The notes under the pieces were generated by a model that saw only the letters and a list, made by a program, of their open reading frames with translations, did no database searches and was not told where the DNA came from. The position numbers and the translations under genes were made by a program. A stretch of DNA of 13,795 nt from HGM05232 sp036661515. GTDB lineage: Bacteria; Bacteroidota; Bacteroidia; Bacteroidales; Muribaculaceae. Below are positions 1 through 7,368 of this stretch, in pieces. The stretch lies in NCBI GenBank assembly GCA_036661515.1, contig JAVWYO010000051.1, forward strand, positions 1-13,795, in the 5' to 3' direction. Every line of letters begins with the position of its first letter. Position 1 is the stretch's first letter.

Positions 1-37
1 ATATTTATAAGCAGATTTGCAAAATAAATTGTGCCTA

Positions 38-922
38 TTAATTGAAATTATGAAGTACGTCTCTGATTTTTTCGTATGTGGTAATGCGTGTGGGGACTAA
101 TGGTAGTCTTAATTCATTTTCAATGTAGCCCATTGCGTTGAGGAGGCATTTTACTCCTGCTGGATTCCCATCTACGAAAAGGAGGCTAAATAGCTCTGTG
201 AATTTGTGATGAATAAGGAGAGCTCTTTCGTAGTCTCCTTCAAGTGCGAGGCGTACCATCTTGCTGAACTCTTTGGGATAGGCATTTGCTATTACTGAAA
301 TAACACCAACTGCGCCAAGTGTGAGAAGTGGGAATGTAATGCCGTCGTCGCCTGAAATTACTAAGAAATCAGTTGGCTTATTTTTTATTATCTCGTCCAT
401 TTGAGATATATTACCTGATGCTTCTTTTATGCCAATTATGTTTTTAAACTCACGAGCAAGTCGAAGTGTAGTATCTGGTGCCATGTTCACGCCTGTCCGT
501 CCTGGTACGTTATATAGGATTATAGGCACTGGTGATGCTTTGGCTATTTCTTTATAGTGCTGATATATCCCCTCTTGAGAAGGTTTGTTGTAATATGGTA
601 CGACAGATAAAATGGCACTAAATGCTGACAAATCGAGTTCATTTAATGATTTAATGAGAGCCATTGTGTTGTTGCCACCATGTCCTAATACTAAGGGTAC
701 GCGTCCGTTAACGCGCTCGACAACAAATTTACAGATGCTCTTTTTTTCCTCTTCGGTGAGTGTTGCTGTCTCAGCTGTAGTTCCAAGCACGACAATGTAG
801 TCGATGCCATTCTTTATCTGATATTCCAACAATCGAGCGAGTGCATCAAAGTCTATTGTCTTATCTTTATGGAATGGTGTTATCAGTGCTAAGCCAGTTC
901 CTTTTAGGTTTATGCGAGCCAT
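38..922 (-). CDS. dapA: 4-hydroxy-tetrahydrodipicolinate synthase
   Basis: DapA condenses pyruvate with aspartate-4-semialdehyde, the first committed step of diaminopimelate and lysine synthesis, in the cytoplasm. The 294-residue protein is the usual family length and a complete TIM barrel of the DHDPS/NAL class. Visible motifs are GTTAET (residues 47-52; many relatives have GTTGE), the catalytic tyrosine in YNVPGRTG (Tyr137, with Arg142) and the Schiff-base lysine in IGIKEASG (Lys166). The ATG at 922 gives the family N-terminus and lies 35 bases downstream of a good Bacteroidetes promoter. The gene is transcribed away from trxA and is not in one unit with lysC-lysA, although all three serve lysine synthesis. 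The Ala in GTTAE is a mild variation, not a defect. Identification is firm; the related sialate lyases lack this motif set. Confidence 0.96.
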   Translation of the reverse strand: MARINLKGTGLALITPFHKDKTIDFDALARLLEYQIKNGIDYIVVLGTTAETATLTEEEKKSICKFVVERVNGRVPLVLGHGGNNTMALIKSLNELDLSAFSAILSVVPYYNKPSQEGIYQHYKEIAKASPVPIILYNVPGRTGVNMAPDTTLRLAREFKNIIGIKEASGNISQMDEIIKNKPTDFLVISGDDGITFPLLTLGAVGVISVIANAYPKEFSKMVRLALEGDYERALLIHHKFTELFSLLFVDGNPAGVKCLLNAMGYIENELRLPLVPTRITTYEKIRDVLHNFN

Positions 923-957
923 ATAATATGTTGTATCTATTATAAATATATATATTG

Positions 958-988
958 CAAAAGTAGCGATTATTGTAATTACTCACAA
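958..988 (-). promoter_or_regulatory. dapA promoter (Bacteroidetes type)
   Basis: On the minus strand TACTTTTG at 965-958 matches the -7 consensus TAnnTTTG. A TTG at 988-986 lies 20 bases upstream, the expected -33 spacing. The box ends 35 bases before the dapA ATG. The spacer contains part of an inverted repeat, TTATTGT (970-976) and ACAATAA (985-991), that could be an operator. Confidence 0.7.
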
Positions 989-1095
989 TAAATCTGTTAA
1001 AAAAATGCGTTGTGAATGTGTGTAAAGGAAAGGCGAACTCATTGGCATGAAAATTGTTTTATTTATTATAATATAAACATTAATATTACAAATAT

Positions 1096-1392
1096 ATGAA
1101 CAACTTAAAAGAACTAATTGCTGGCGAAAAACCTGTATTGGTTGATTTCTTCGCTACTTGGTGCGGTCCATGTAAAATGATGCACCCTATACTTGAAGAA
1201 TTAAAGGGTAAAATAGGAGATAAAGCTACTATAATAAAGATTGACGTTGATCAAAATCAAGATGTCGCAGCGGAATATATGATTCAATCGGTTCCTACGC
1301 TTATGATATTTAAAAATGGCAAACAAGAATGGCGTCAGTCGGGTGTGGTTTCGGCTGCTGAGCTTGAAGTGCTGTTGGGTAAATATTTTTAA
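1096..1392 (+). CDS. trxA: thioredoxin
   Basis: A cytoplasmic thiol-disulfide oxidoreductase of the thioredoxin fold, which reduces disulfides in target proteins at the expense of thioredoxin reductase. The 98-residue protein has the canonical active site WCGPC (residues 22-26), the buried aspartate region VDFFATW just before it, and the cis-proline in SVPT (Pro67). It has no signal peptide or membrane segment, so a cytoplasmic role fits better than periplasmic TlpA-like proteins. It is slightly short at the N-terminus compared with E. coli TrxA (about 108 residues). It stands alone on the plus strand between divergent dapA and convergent lysA, and ends in a strong hairpin. The symbol is given for the family; Bacteroidales often have several thioredoxins and I cannot tell which paralog this is. 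Confidence 0.93.
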   Translation: MNNLKELIAGEKPVLVDFFATWCGPCKMMHPILEELKGKIGDKATIIKIDVDQNQDVAAEYMIQSVPTLMIFKNGKQEWRQSGVVSAAELEVLLGKYF

Positions 1393-1405
1393 TATGCTAC
1401 TTTAT

Positions 1406-1434
1406 AAAAAAAAGATACAAAGTATCTTTTTTTT
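1406..1434. terminator. bidirectional terminator between trxA and lysA
   Basis: Eight A, then GATAC-AAA-GTATC, then eight T form a perfect 13-bp stem with a 3-base loop. The T run follows the stem in both directions, so it can end trxA on the plus strand and lysA on the minus strand. The lysA stop codon (1433-1435) overlaps the outer T run. Confidence 0.88.
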
Positions 1435-2584
1435 ATGGTTTAAATAATGAACTGGGTAGCTTTCTGCAATTGTATTGTGATGCCATTACTTCGCCATAAG
1501 CTCCTGCCGAGCGTAAAGCAATTAAGTCGCCACGTTTTGTAATAGGGAGTGTCTCGTTTGAGCCAAAGCTGTCAGACGTTTCACAAATAGGTCCTACAAC
1601 ATCATAAATATCAGTTTCTTTTTCAGTTGATGTTATATTTTCAATTTTATGATGTGCTTGGTATAGAGCAGGTCGTAATAAATCGGTCATTCCGGCATCA
1701 ACCATTACAAATTTTTTATTGACCCCTTCTTTAACGTATATTACTTGTGTAATTAATGTTCCACATTGGGCAACAATAGCTCGTCCAAGTTCAAAATGTA
1801 GTTGTTGTCCATTTCTTAGCACAAGGTGCTTTTTAAAGGTGTCAAAATATGCCTTAAATGGTGGTATTAGGTTGTCGTCGGGATTATCATAGTCAATGCC
1901 AAGACCTCCTCCAACATTTATAATACTTATTTTTGCTCCAAGTTTTATCATGCGTTCTTGTAGCTCATTTATCTTTTTGCATAACATTTCAAATGGCTCA
2001 AGGCTAAGTATCTGAGAGCCAATATGAAAATGGAGGCCACATAAATTGATATTCTTTAGTTGTAAAGCATATTTTATAATGTTATCTAAAAGTGCGAGGT
2101 CAATGCCAAATTTATTTTCGCTAAGTCCCGTAGTGATGTAGTGATGCGTGTGTGCATCTATATTTGGATTAACTCTAATTGCGATATTTGCTATTTTACC
2201 TTTAAGTTTTGCTAAATCGTTAATGACTTCGAGCTCATTTTTAGATTCGACATTGAAACACATTATGTTGGCATCAAGTCCAGCTATTATTTCTTTATCG
2301 GTTTTTGCTACTCCAGCAAAAACTATATAATCATTATTAAATCCTGCGTCAAGTGATGCTTTAAGTTCACCACCGCTGACGCAATCAATACCAAAACCGC
2401 TATTTTTTATGATTGAAAGAATCTTTGGATTAGCATTAGCTTTCACTGCATAATGTACCTTGAAAGGATAGCCATCGATGCATTGCTTAATCTCTTTGAA
2501 AGTATTCTCAAGAAGGGTAGTATCGTAGTAATAAAAAGGAGTTTCTTGCTTTCTAAACTCATTTATAGGGAAGATTGTAGTCAT
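1433..2584 (-). CDS. lysA: diaminopimelate decarboxylase
   Basis: LysA is a PLP enzyme that decarboxylates meso-diaminopimelate to L-lysine, the last step of the pathway. The 383-residue protein has the fold-type III alanine-racemase-like barrel followed by the C-terminal beta domain. The PLP lysine is in HYAVKAN (Lys48), with HFHIGSQ (185-191), the phosphate-binding GGG (225-227), ELGR (265-268), and the catalytic-cysteine motif CETSD (334-338) supplied to the partner subunit in the dimer. Length is normal for Bacteroidales. CETSD and the absence of arginine- or ornithine-decarboxylase features favour LysA over other members of the family. The start lies 27 bases after lysC with no promoter-like box between, so lysC-lysA is probably one transcript, closed by the hairpin shared with trxA. 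Confidence 0.95.
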   Translation of the reverse strand: MTTIFPINEFRKQETPFYYYDTTLLENTFKEIKQCIDGYPFKVHYAVKANANPKILSIIKNSGFGIDCVSGGELKASLDAGFNNDYIVFAGVAKTDKEIIAGLDANIMCFNVESKNELEVINDLAKLKGKIANIAIRVNPNIDAHTHHYITTGLSENKFGIDLALLDNIIKYALQLKNINLCGLHFHIGSQILSLEPFEMLCKKINELQERMIKLGAKISIINVGGGLGIDYDNPDDNLIPPFKAYFDTFKKHLVLRNGQQLHFELGRAIVAQCGTLITQVIYVKEGVNKKFVMVDAGMTDLLRPALYQAHHKIENITSTEKETDIYDVVGPICETSDSFGSNETLPITKRGDLIALRSAGAYGEVMASQYNCRKLPSSLFKP

Positions 2585-2611
2585 CTATTAATCTCTTATT
2601 CCAGTATTTAA

Positions 2612-3925
2612 TTATTTAAAAAGTCGGTTACTTAATAAATTTAGAGCTTTAACTTTATCCTCTTTTTTAACGAGGAATGAAATATTATAGTTACTACCTC
2701 CGTAAGAAATCATGCGTACAGGAATTTCTTTGAGTGCTGCAAGTGCTTCTGCTTCAAATCCTCTGTTTTGCCATTCAAGGTCGCCTACTACACAAATAAT
2801 GACCATATCATCGTCAACGGTAACTGTCCCAAATTTCTTTAAGTCGTCGAGGATATTATCAAGATTCTTATTGTTATCGATTGACACGGACACTCCGACT
2901 TCGGAGGTTGCAATCATGTCGATAGGAGTCTTATAAGTCTCAAATATTTCAAAAACCTTGCGCAAGAAACCATAAGCAAGAAGCATGCGTCCTGATTTAA
3001 TTTTTATGGCTGTTATGTTGTCTTTTGCAGCAATAGCTTTTATTTGATGAGATGCAGGAGTGTTATATATCAGTGTGCCTTTAGCATTTGGCTTCATTGT
3101 ATTTAGCAGACGAACGGGTATGCTATTTAGCTTTGCAGGGAGAATACATGTAGGGTGCAGAATTTTGGCACCAAAATATGCCAATTCGGCTGCTTCTTCA
3201 AAATGCAGAGTATCGACAGGTTTTGTCCCCTCAACATAACGAGGGTCGTTGTTGTGCATACCATCAATATCGGTCCATATCTCTATCTCTTCGGCATTAA
3301 TTGCGGCTCCAATTAGTGATGCCGAATAATCGCTACCACCTCGTTGTAAATTGTCGATTTCTCCGTACGCATTTCTACAAATGTAGCCTTGTGTGATATA
3401 AATATCGGCTTCGGCATATTTTTCAAGTAGCGCGTTGAGTTTTTGTTTAATATATTGAGTATCGGGTTCTGCGTTTTTATCGGTGCGTACATAATCAAGA
3501 GCAGGAACGAGAACAGATTTAAATCCCGACATTTGAAGATATAAATTCATTAATGCTGTTGACATTAATTCGCCTTGAGCGAGAATCTCTTTTTCTTCAA
3601 ATAAGCTAAAAATATCTTTAGTAAATGAACGTATATAATTAAAGCATGCCTTTACCTCAGATATGGCATCTTCTTTATATTTAGCATTGTCAAATAATTC
3701 ATCGATAGTAGTGAAATATTTTTTTTCAAGGGCATTGATTGTCTCCTTAGCGCCATCGATATTACGCTTATAAAGATAATCTGATATTTCTACAAGAGTA
3801 TTTGTTGTCCCAGCCATAGCTGACAAAACGATAATGTTTTTACCTCTCTCTGTTACGAGATTTGCTACCTCTTTAAATCTATCTGCGGAGCCAACCGAAG
3901 TTCCTCCAAATTTCATAACTTTCAT
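2612..3925 (-). CDS. lysC: monofunctional aspartate kinase
   Basis: Aspartokinase phosphorylates L-aspartate, opening the pathway to lysine, methionine and threonine. The 437-residue protein has an N-terminal amino-acid-kinase domain with KFGGTS (5-10), RGGSDYSA (195-202) and WTDIDG (217-222), and two C-terminal ACT domains (about 305-370 and 376-437) that normally bind the feedback inhibitor. There is no homoserine dehydrogenase domain, so it is monofunctional, unlike ThrA. Pairing with lysA suggests the lysine-responsive type, which is inference. It follows ftsE after a 75-base gap that contains its own -7 box, so it can be transcribed separately from the his genes upstream. The ATG at 3925 puts KFGGTS at the usual distance from the N-terminus. 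Confidence 0.94.
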   Translation of the reverse strand: MKVMKFGGTSVGSADRFKEVANLVTERGKNIIVLSAMAGTTNTLVEISDYLYKRNIDGAKETINALEKKYFTTIDELFDNAKYKEDAISEVKACFNYIRSFTKDIFSLFEEKEILAQGELMSTALMNLYLQMSGFKSVLVPALDYVRTDKNAEPDTQYIKQKLNALLEKYAEADIYITQGYICRNAYGEIDNLQRGGSDYSASLIGAAINAEEIEIWTDIDGMHNNDPRYVEGTKPVDTLHFEEAAELAYFGAKILHPTCILPAKLNSIPVRLLNTMKPNAKGTLIYNTPASHQIKAIAAKDNITAIKIKSGRMLLAYGFLRKVFEIFETYKTPIDMIATSEVGVSVSIDNNKNLDNILDDLKKFGTVTVDDDMVIICVVGDLEWQNRGFEAEALAALKEIPVRMISYGGSNYNISFLVKKEDKVKALNLLSNRLFK

Positions 3926-3966
3926 TGAATATAATATTGAGAAATGTGGTTATTTTTTATGTTGTG

Positions 3967-3974
3967 CAAAAGTA
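3967..3974 (-). promoter_or_regulatory. candidate lysC promoter -7 box
   Basis: TACTTTTG on the minus strand matches TAnnTTTG and lies 41 bases before the lysC ATG, in the gap after ftsE. I see no TTG at the ideal -33 distance, so the call is weaker than for the other promoters here. Confidence 0.5.
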
Positions 3975-4000
3975 CTAAAAAACTCGTTCTTTTGAATTAC

Positions 4001-4666
4001 TTAACAATCAATTATTTTTTTGTCTTCACATTTAATAATTCTGCCAGGAAATTCTTCTACTAATTGTATGTTATGTGTAGCCATTATCACTGCTGTCCCT
4101 TCTTGGGAAATACGGTGAAGTAGCGTAACAATTTGATGTCCTGTTTCAGGGTCTAAATTACCTGTTGGCTCGTCAGCCAGTATTAATCGAGGTTTATTTA
4201 GCAGTGCACGTGCTATAACAATACGTTGTTGTTCGCCACCCGATAATTCATGAGGCATTTTATATGATTTATTTAGCATTCCCACTTCTTTAAGGACTGA
4301 TTCAATGCGTTCTTCTATTTCCTGTTTTGATTTCCAGCCAGTGGCACGGAGTACGAATAGTAGATTTTCATATACCGATCTGTCGGTAAGTAATTGGAAA
4401 TCTTGGAATACGATGCCTATGTTGCGCCTAAGCATGGGTATATCTTTACGCTTTATTGATAGGAGTTCATAATCAAATACTCTGGCATCTCCAGTCAATA
4501 TTGGAATTTCCACATACATTGACTTTAAAAGGCTACTCTTTCCACTTCCTACACGACCAATAAGGTAGGTAAATTCGCCCTCGTTTAGTGTGAAGTTCAC
4601 ATCTTTAAGGACGACTAATTCTTTTCGAAGAATTTCTACGTTTTTATAATCAATAATTGTTCCCAT
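4001..4666 (-). CDS. ftsE: cell division ABC transporter ATP-binding protein FtsE
   Basis: FtsE is the cytoplasmic ATPase that drives the membrane protein FtsX to activate cell-wall hydrolases at the division site. The 221-residue single ABC domain is complete: Walker A GRVGSGKSS (37-45), Q-loop Gln88 in VFQDFQLL, signature LSGGEQQR (141-148), Walker B LILADEP (161-167) and H-loop His198 in MATHN. Length and the spacing from Q-loop to signature fit FtsE/LolD-type ATPases. No ftsX follows: the next gene is lysC. In this phylum ftsX often lies elsewhere, so the partner is assumed, not seen. FtsE starts 7 bases after hisIE and is probably co-transcribed with the his genes. A LolD- or MacB-type ATPase is the main alternative; the choice of FtsE rests on overall similarity. 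Confidence 0.82.
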   Translation of the reverse strand: MGTIIDYKNVEILRKELVVLKDVNFTLNEGEFTYLIGRVGSGKSSLLKSMYVEIPILTGDARVFDYELLSIKRKDIPMLRRNIGIVFQDFQLLTDRSVYENLLFVLRATGWKSKQEIEERIESVLKEVGMLNKSYKMPHELSGGEQQRIVIARALLNKPRLILADEPTGNLDPETGHQIVTLLHRISQEGTAVIMATHNIQLVEEFPGRIIKCEDKKIIDC

Positions 4667-4673
4667 TATAGAT

Positions 4674-5270
4674 TTATTCTTTATGGCGTTTTTGTAATTC
4701 TACAGCAAGTTCTTCAATGCGATGTCCCTTAGATGTAAGTAGCACGATGAGGTGATAAATCAAGTCAGATGCTTCATAAAGTAGCCTGTCATCAGTGCCA
4801 TTTGTAGCTTCAATAACTGTCTCAACTGCTTCTTCGCCAACTTTTTGAGCCATTCGGTTCACTCCGCTCTTAAAAAGAGAAGTAGTGTAGGAGCCTTCGG
4901 GCATTTCTTTATGACGTTTTTCAATGAAATCTTGGAGATAAGAAAGAAATTCTATTCCATATTCATTGTTATCGTTGAAACAAGTAGCAGTGCCTGTGTG
5001 GCAAACTGTCCCTGTTGGGTTTGCTTTTATAAGAAGAGTGTCTTTGTCGCAATCTTCTTCAATAGAAACTACATTAAGAAAATTTCCACTTTCTTCGCCC
5101 TTAGTCCACAATCTATTTTTTGTTCGGCTAAAGAAAGTGACTTTTCCAATTTCTATGGTTTTGTCGTAAGCAGCTTCGTTCATAAAACCAAGCATAAGCA
5201 CATTTTTAGTGTGTGCATCTTGAATAATTGCTGGTACGAGACCATTCATTTTATTGAAATCTAATGCCAT
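4674..5270 (-). CDS. hisIE: bifunctional phosphoribosyl-AMP cyclohydrolase / phosphoribosyl-ATP pyrophosphatase
   Basis: HisIE carries out the second and third steps of histidine synthesis: hydrolysis of phosphoribosyl-ATP, then ring opening of phosphoribosyl-AMP. The 198-residue fusion has an N-terminal HisI domain (about 1-110) with the substrate region FFSRTKNRLWTKGEESGN (46-63) and metal ligands in DCDKD (73-77) and GTVCHTG (Cys90, His91), plus Cys97. The C-terminal HisE domain (about 112-198) has SYTTSLF (127-133) and QKVGEEAVETVIEA (142-155), the metal-binding helix of MazG-like pyrophosphatases. Both domains look complete. It follows hisF by 13 bases and precedes ftsE by 7, so it belongs to the same transcript. 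Confidence 0.95.
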   Translation of the reverse strand: MALDFNKMNGLVPAIIQDAHTKNVLMLGFMNEAAYDKTIEIGKVTFFSRTKNRLWTKGEESGNFLNVVSIEEDCDKDTLLIKANPTGTVCHTGTATCFNDNNEYGIEFLSYLQDFIEKRHKEMPEGSYTTSLFKSGVNRMAQKVGEEAVETVIEATNGTDDRLLYEASDLIYHLIVLLTSKGHRIEELAVELQKRHKE

Positions 5271-5283
5271 AATATGCTATATT

Positions 5284-6041
5284 TTAAAGGTTTCTTATTA
5301 TTATATTATTTTCTTTTAAATAGTTTTTAAGTTGAGGAATTGATATTTCATTAAAATGAAATATACTTGCGGCAAGAGCCGCATCGGCATTTCCATGCTT
5401 GAATACGTCCACGAAATGCTCACATTTTCCACCACCACCAGATGCTATTACTGGAATTGATAGGATATTGTGTAAGTCATTAAGGGCTTCGCAAGCAAAT
5501 CCTTGTTTCACTCCGTCGTGATCCATGCTTGTGAATAATATTTCGCCAGCCCCGCGTTCTTGAGCTTCCTTAGCCCATTCATAGAGTTTAAGTCCAGTAG
5601 GTACTCGTCCGCCATTAACGTAGCACGTCCATTCGCTATTGTTGTAATGTGCATCGATTGCTACAACACACACTTGATTGCCAAAATTAGATGCGATGTC
5701 GTCAATTAGTTTGGGCGATTTAATTGCTGATGAGTTTATTGAAATTTTGTCGGCACCAGCATTTAGTAATGTCCCAACGTCGGTTACGCTACCAATTCCT
5801 CCGCCAACGGTAACGGGATATTTATATTTTGTGCAACGCGCTTAATCAAGTCAACAAAAGTTTTGCGTCCCTCATGTGATGCAGTGATGTCGAGATATAC
5901 CAGTTCATCGGCTCCCTCATTGCTATAACGCTTGCCGAGTTCAACTGGATCGCCAGCATCTTTGAAGTTGACAAAATTTATTCCTTTTACAGTTTTGCCA
6001 TCTTTTACATCAAGACAAGGAATTATGCGTTTTGCTAACAT
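5284..6041 (-). pseudogene. hisF: imidazole glycerol phosphate synthase cyclase subunit, frameshifted
   Basis: HisF uses ammonia from HisH to turn PRFAR into imidazole glycerol phosphate and AICAR. The gene is read in two frames. Residues 1-76 end at NINIP, after which the frame goes out and stops at 5784. The rest, from VTVGGGIGSVTDVG onward, is intact in the next frame to the stop at 5284. One extra base in the CCC run (plus-strand GGG 5815-5817) restores a 252-residue protein, the normal length. Catalytic Asp11 (PCLDVKDG) and Asp130 (AIDAHYN) are both present, and no other lesion is visible. The start overlaps the end of hisA by 7 bases. A clean single-base loss in a short homopolymer in an otherwise intact operon suggests a sequencing or assembly error, or a very recent mutation. 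As written, no complete HisF is made. Confidence 0.92.
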
Positions 6042-6769
6042 GGCTTATTGATATTTATTGTTTCTAACTCTTTAAGCGATATACGTCCTTCGTATATTGC
6101 TTTTCCAACAATTACGGCTGGAACTTTTATACTGTCAAGGATTTCTATATCATTCATAGAACTAACGCCACCACTTGCAATAATGTAGATGTTTGGTAGA
6201 TGTTCTAAAATCTCTTTATATAATTTTACCGAAGGACCATTTAGCATTCCATCACAATCAATGTCGGTGCTAATTACTTTCGTAATCCCTTTATCGGCAT
6301 AGTCGGCTATGAATGGAATGATATTTATATCACTATCTTCGAGCCAGCCAGTTGTAGCAATTTTCCCGTTCTTAGCGTCGGCACCAAGTATTATTTTTTC
6401 GTTGCCATAACTCGTCAACCAATGTTCAAATAGTTCTGGATTCTTGAGTGCAACACTTCCTCCAGTAATCATTGTGGCGCCACTTTCAAATGCTATTTTT
6501 AAGTCGTTATCACTCTTTATGCCACCTCCAAAATCGATAATCAAATTTGTGTGTGTGGCTATTGCTTCGAGGACTTTATAATTGATTATGTGATTAGATT
6601 TTGCACCATCAAGGTCTACTAAATGTAGTCGAGAACAACCTGCATCAGCAAATCGATGTGCTACATCAAGAGGCGATTGGCTATATATTTTTTTTTGGTC
6701 ATAGTCACCCTTGGAGAGTCTTACGCACTTTCCATTAATGATGTCAATAGCAGGAATGATTTCTATCAT
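6035..6769 (-). CDS. hisA: ProFAR isomerase (HisA)
   Basis: HisA isomerises the aminoaldose ProFAR to the ketose PRFAR, the substrate of HisHF. The 244-residue TIM barrel has the general-base aspartate in PAIDIINGKCVRL (Asp8), phosphate-binding glycines in DFGGGIKS (79-86) and ASGGVSS (198-204), and the second catalytic aspartate region GADAKNG (129-135). The VDLDGAK motif (51-57) and the IDCDGML stretch (170-176) are typical of HisA rather than HisF. Its start overlaps the hisH stop by 4 bases (ATGA) and its end overlaps hisF by 7, indicating translational coupling. Confidence 0.95.
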   Translation of the reverse strand: MIEIIPAIDIINGKCVRLSKGDYDQKKIYSQSPLDVAHRFADAGCSRLHLVDLDGAKSNHIINYKVLEAIATHTNLIIDFGGGIKSDNDLKIAFESGATMITGGSVALKNPELFEHWLTSYGNEKIILGADAKNGKIATTGWLEDSDINIIPFIADYADKGITKVISTDIDCDGMLNGPSVKLYKEILEHLPNIYIIASGGVSSMNDIEILDSIKVPAVIVGKAIYEGRISLKELETININKPC

Positions 6770-7365
6770 AATTCAATAAATTGCTTTAGAATAGCTTCTC
6801 CTATACTTCCACTCTTTTCGGGGTGAAATTGAGTGGCATAGAAATTATCTTTTTGTAATGCCGCACTAAATTTAGTAATATATTCTGTGGTGGCAATTGT
6901 TTCATCGCATAAAGCTGCATAATAACTGTGGACATAATATACATATTTACTATTAAATTCATTAGACAAAAAACCATTTGTCTTAATTTCAGAAATAGTA
7001 TCCCAGCCAGTATGTGGAATTTTCATCTCTGGTGAAGATAGATTGCTGTCAAATTTTTTTACATTGGTATTAAAAATACCAAGACAGTTAGTATCACCTT
7101 CTTCGGAGTGCTTGCACATGAGTTGAAGCCCTATACATATACCTAATACTGGTTGCCGAAGTCCTATTATTAACTTGTCGAGATTCTTAGCGTGAAGATA
7201 ATCCATTGCTGATGATGCTTCACCCACGCCTGGGAATATTACTTTGTCGGCGTTAATAATTTCATTTATGTTGTCAGTGATTTTTGCCTCAATTCCTATA
7301 CGCTTTAGAGCGCATTCAACAGAGAACACATTTCCAGCATTGTATTTTAATATAGCTACGTTCAT
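6766..7365 (-). CDS. hisH: imidazole glycerol phosphate synthase glutaminase subunit
   Basis: HisH is the class I glutamine amidotransferase that releases ammonia and channels it into HisF. The 199-residue protein carries the full triad: nucleophile Cys77 in GICIGLQ, with His181 and Glu183 in QFHPEKS. PGVG (45-48) and the PHTGWD stretch (117-122) are HisH features. The N-terminal motif is ILKYNAGN, where many relatives have a D-Y-G-A-G-N type sequence. Length is normal. It starts 3 bases after the purU stop and overlaps hisA by 4 bases. Its partner HisF is frameshifted in this sequence, which would leave the glutaminase without a cyclase. Confidence 0.94.
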   Translation of the reverse strand: MNVAILKYNAGNVFSVECALKRIGIEAKITDNINEIINADKVIFPGVGEASSAMDYLHAKNLDKLIIGLRQPVLGICIGLQLMCKHSEEGDTNCLGIFNTNVKKFDSNLSSPEMKIPHTGWDTISEIKTNGFLSNEFNSKYVYYVHSYYAALCDETIATTEYITKFSAALQKDNFYATQFHPEKSGSIGEAILKQFIEL

Positions 7366-7368
7366 TGA

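Noticed and set aside
923..1095. Lysine riboswitch before dapA or trxA
   Set aside because: Only a short inverted repeat and promoter elements are present; no multi-helix leader of the required size.
4845..5264. 139-codon plus-strand frame
   Set aside because: Lies wholly antisense to hisIE, which has all its catalytic motifs; no independent evidence.
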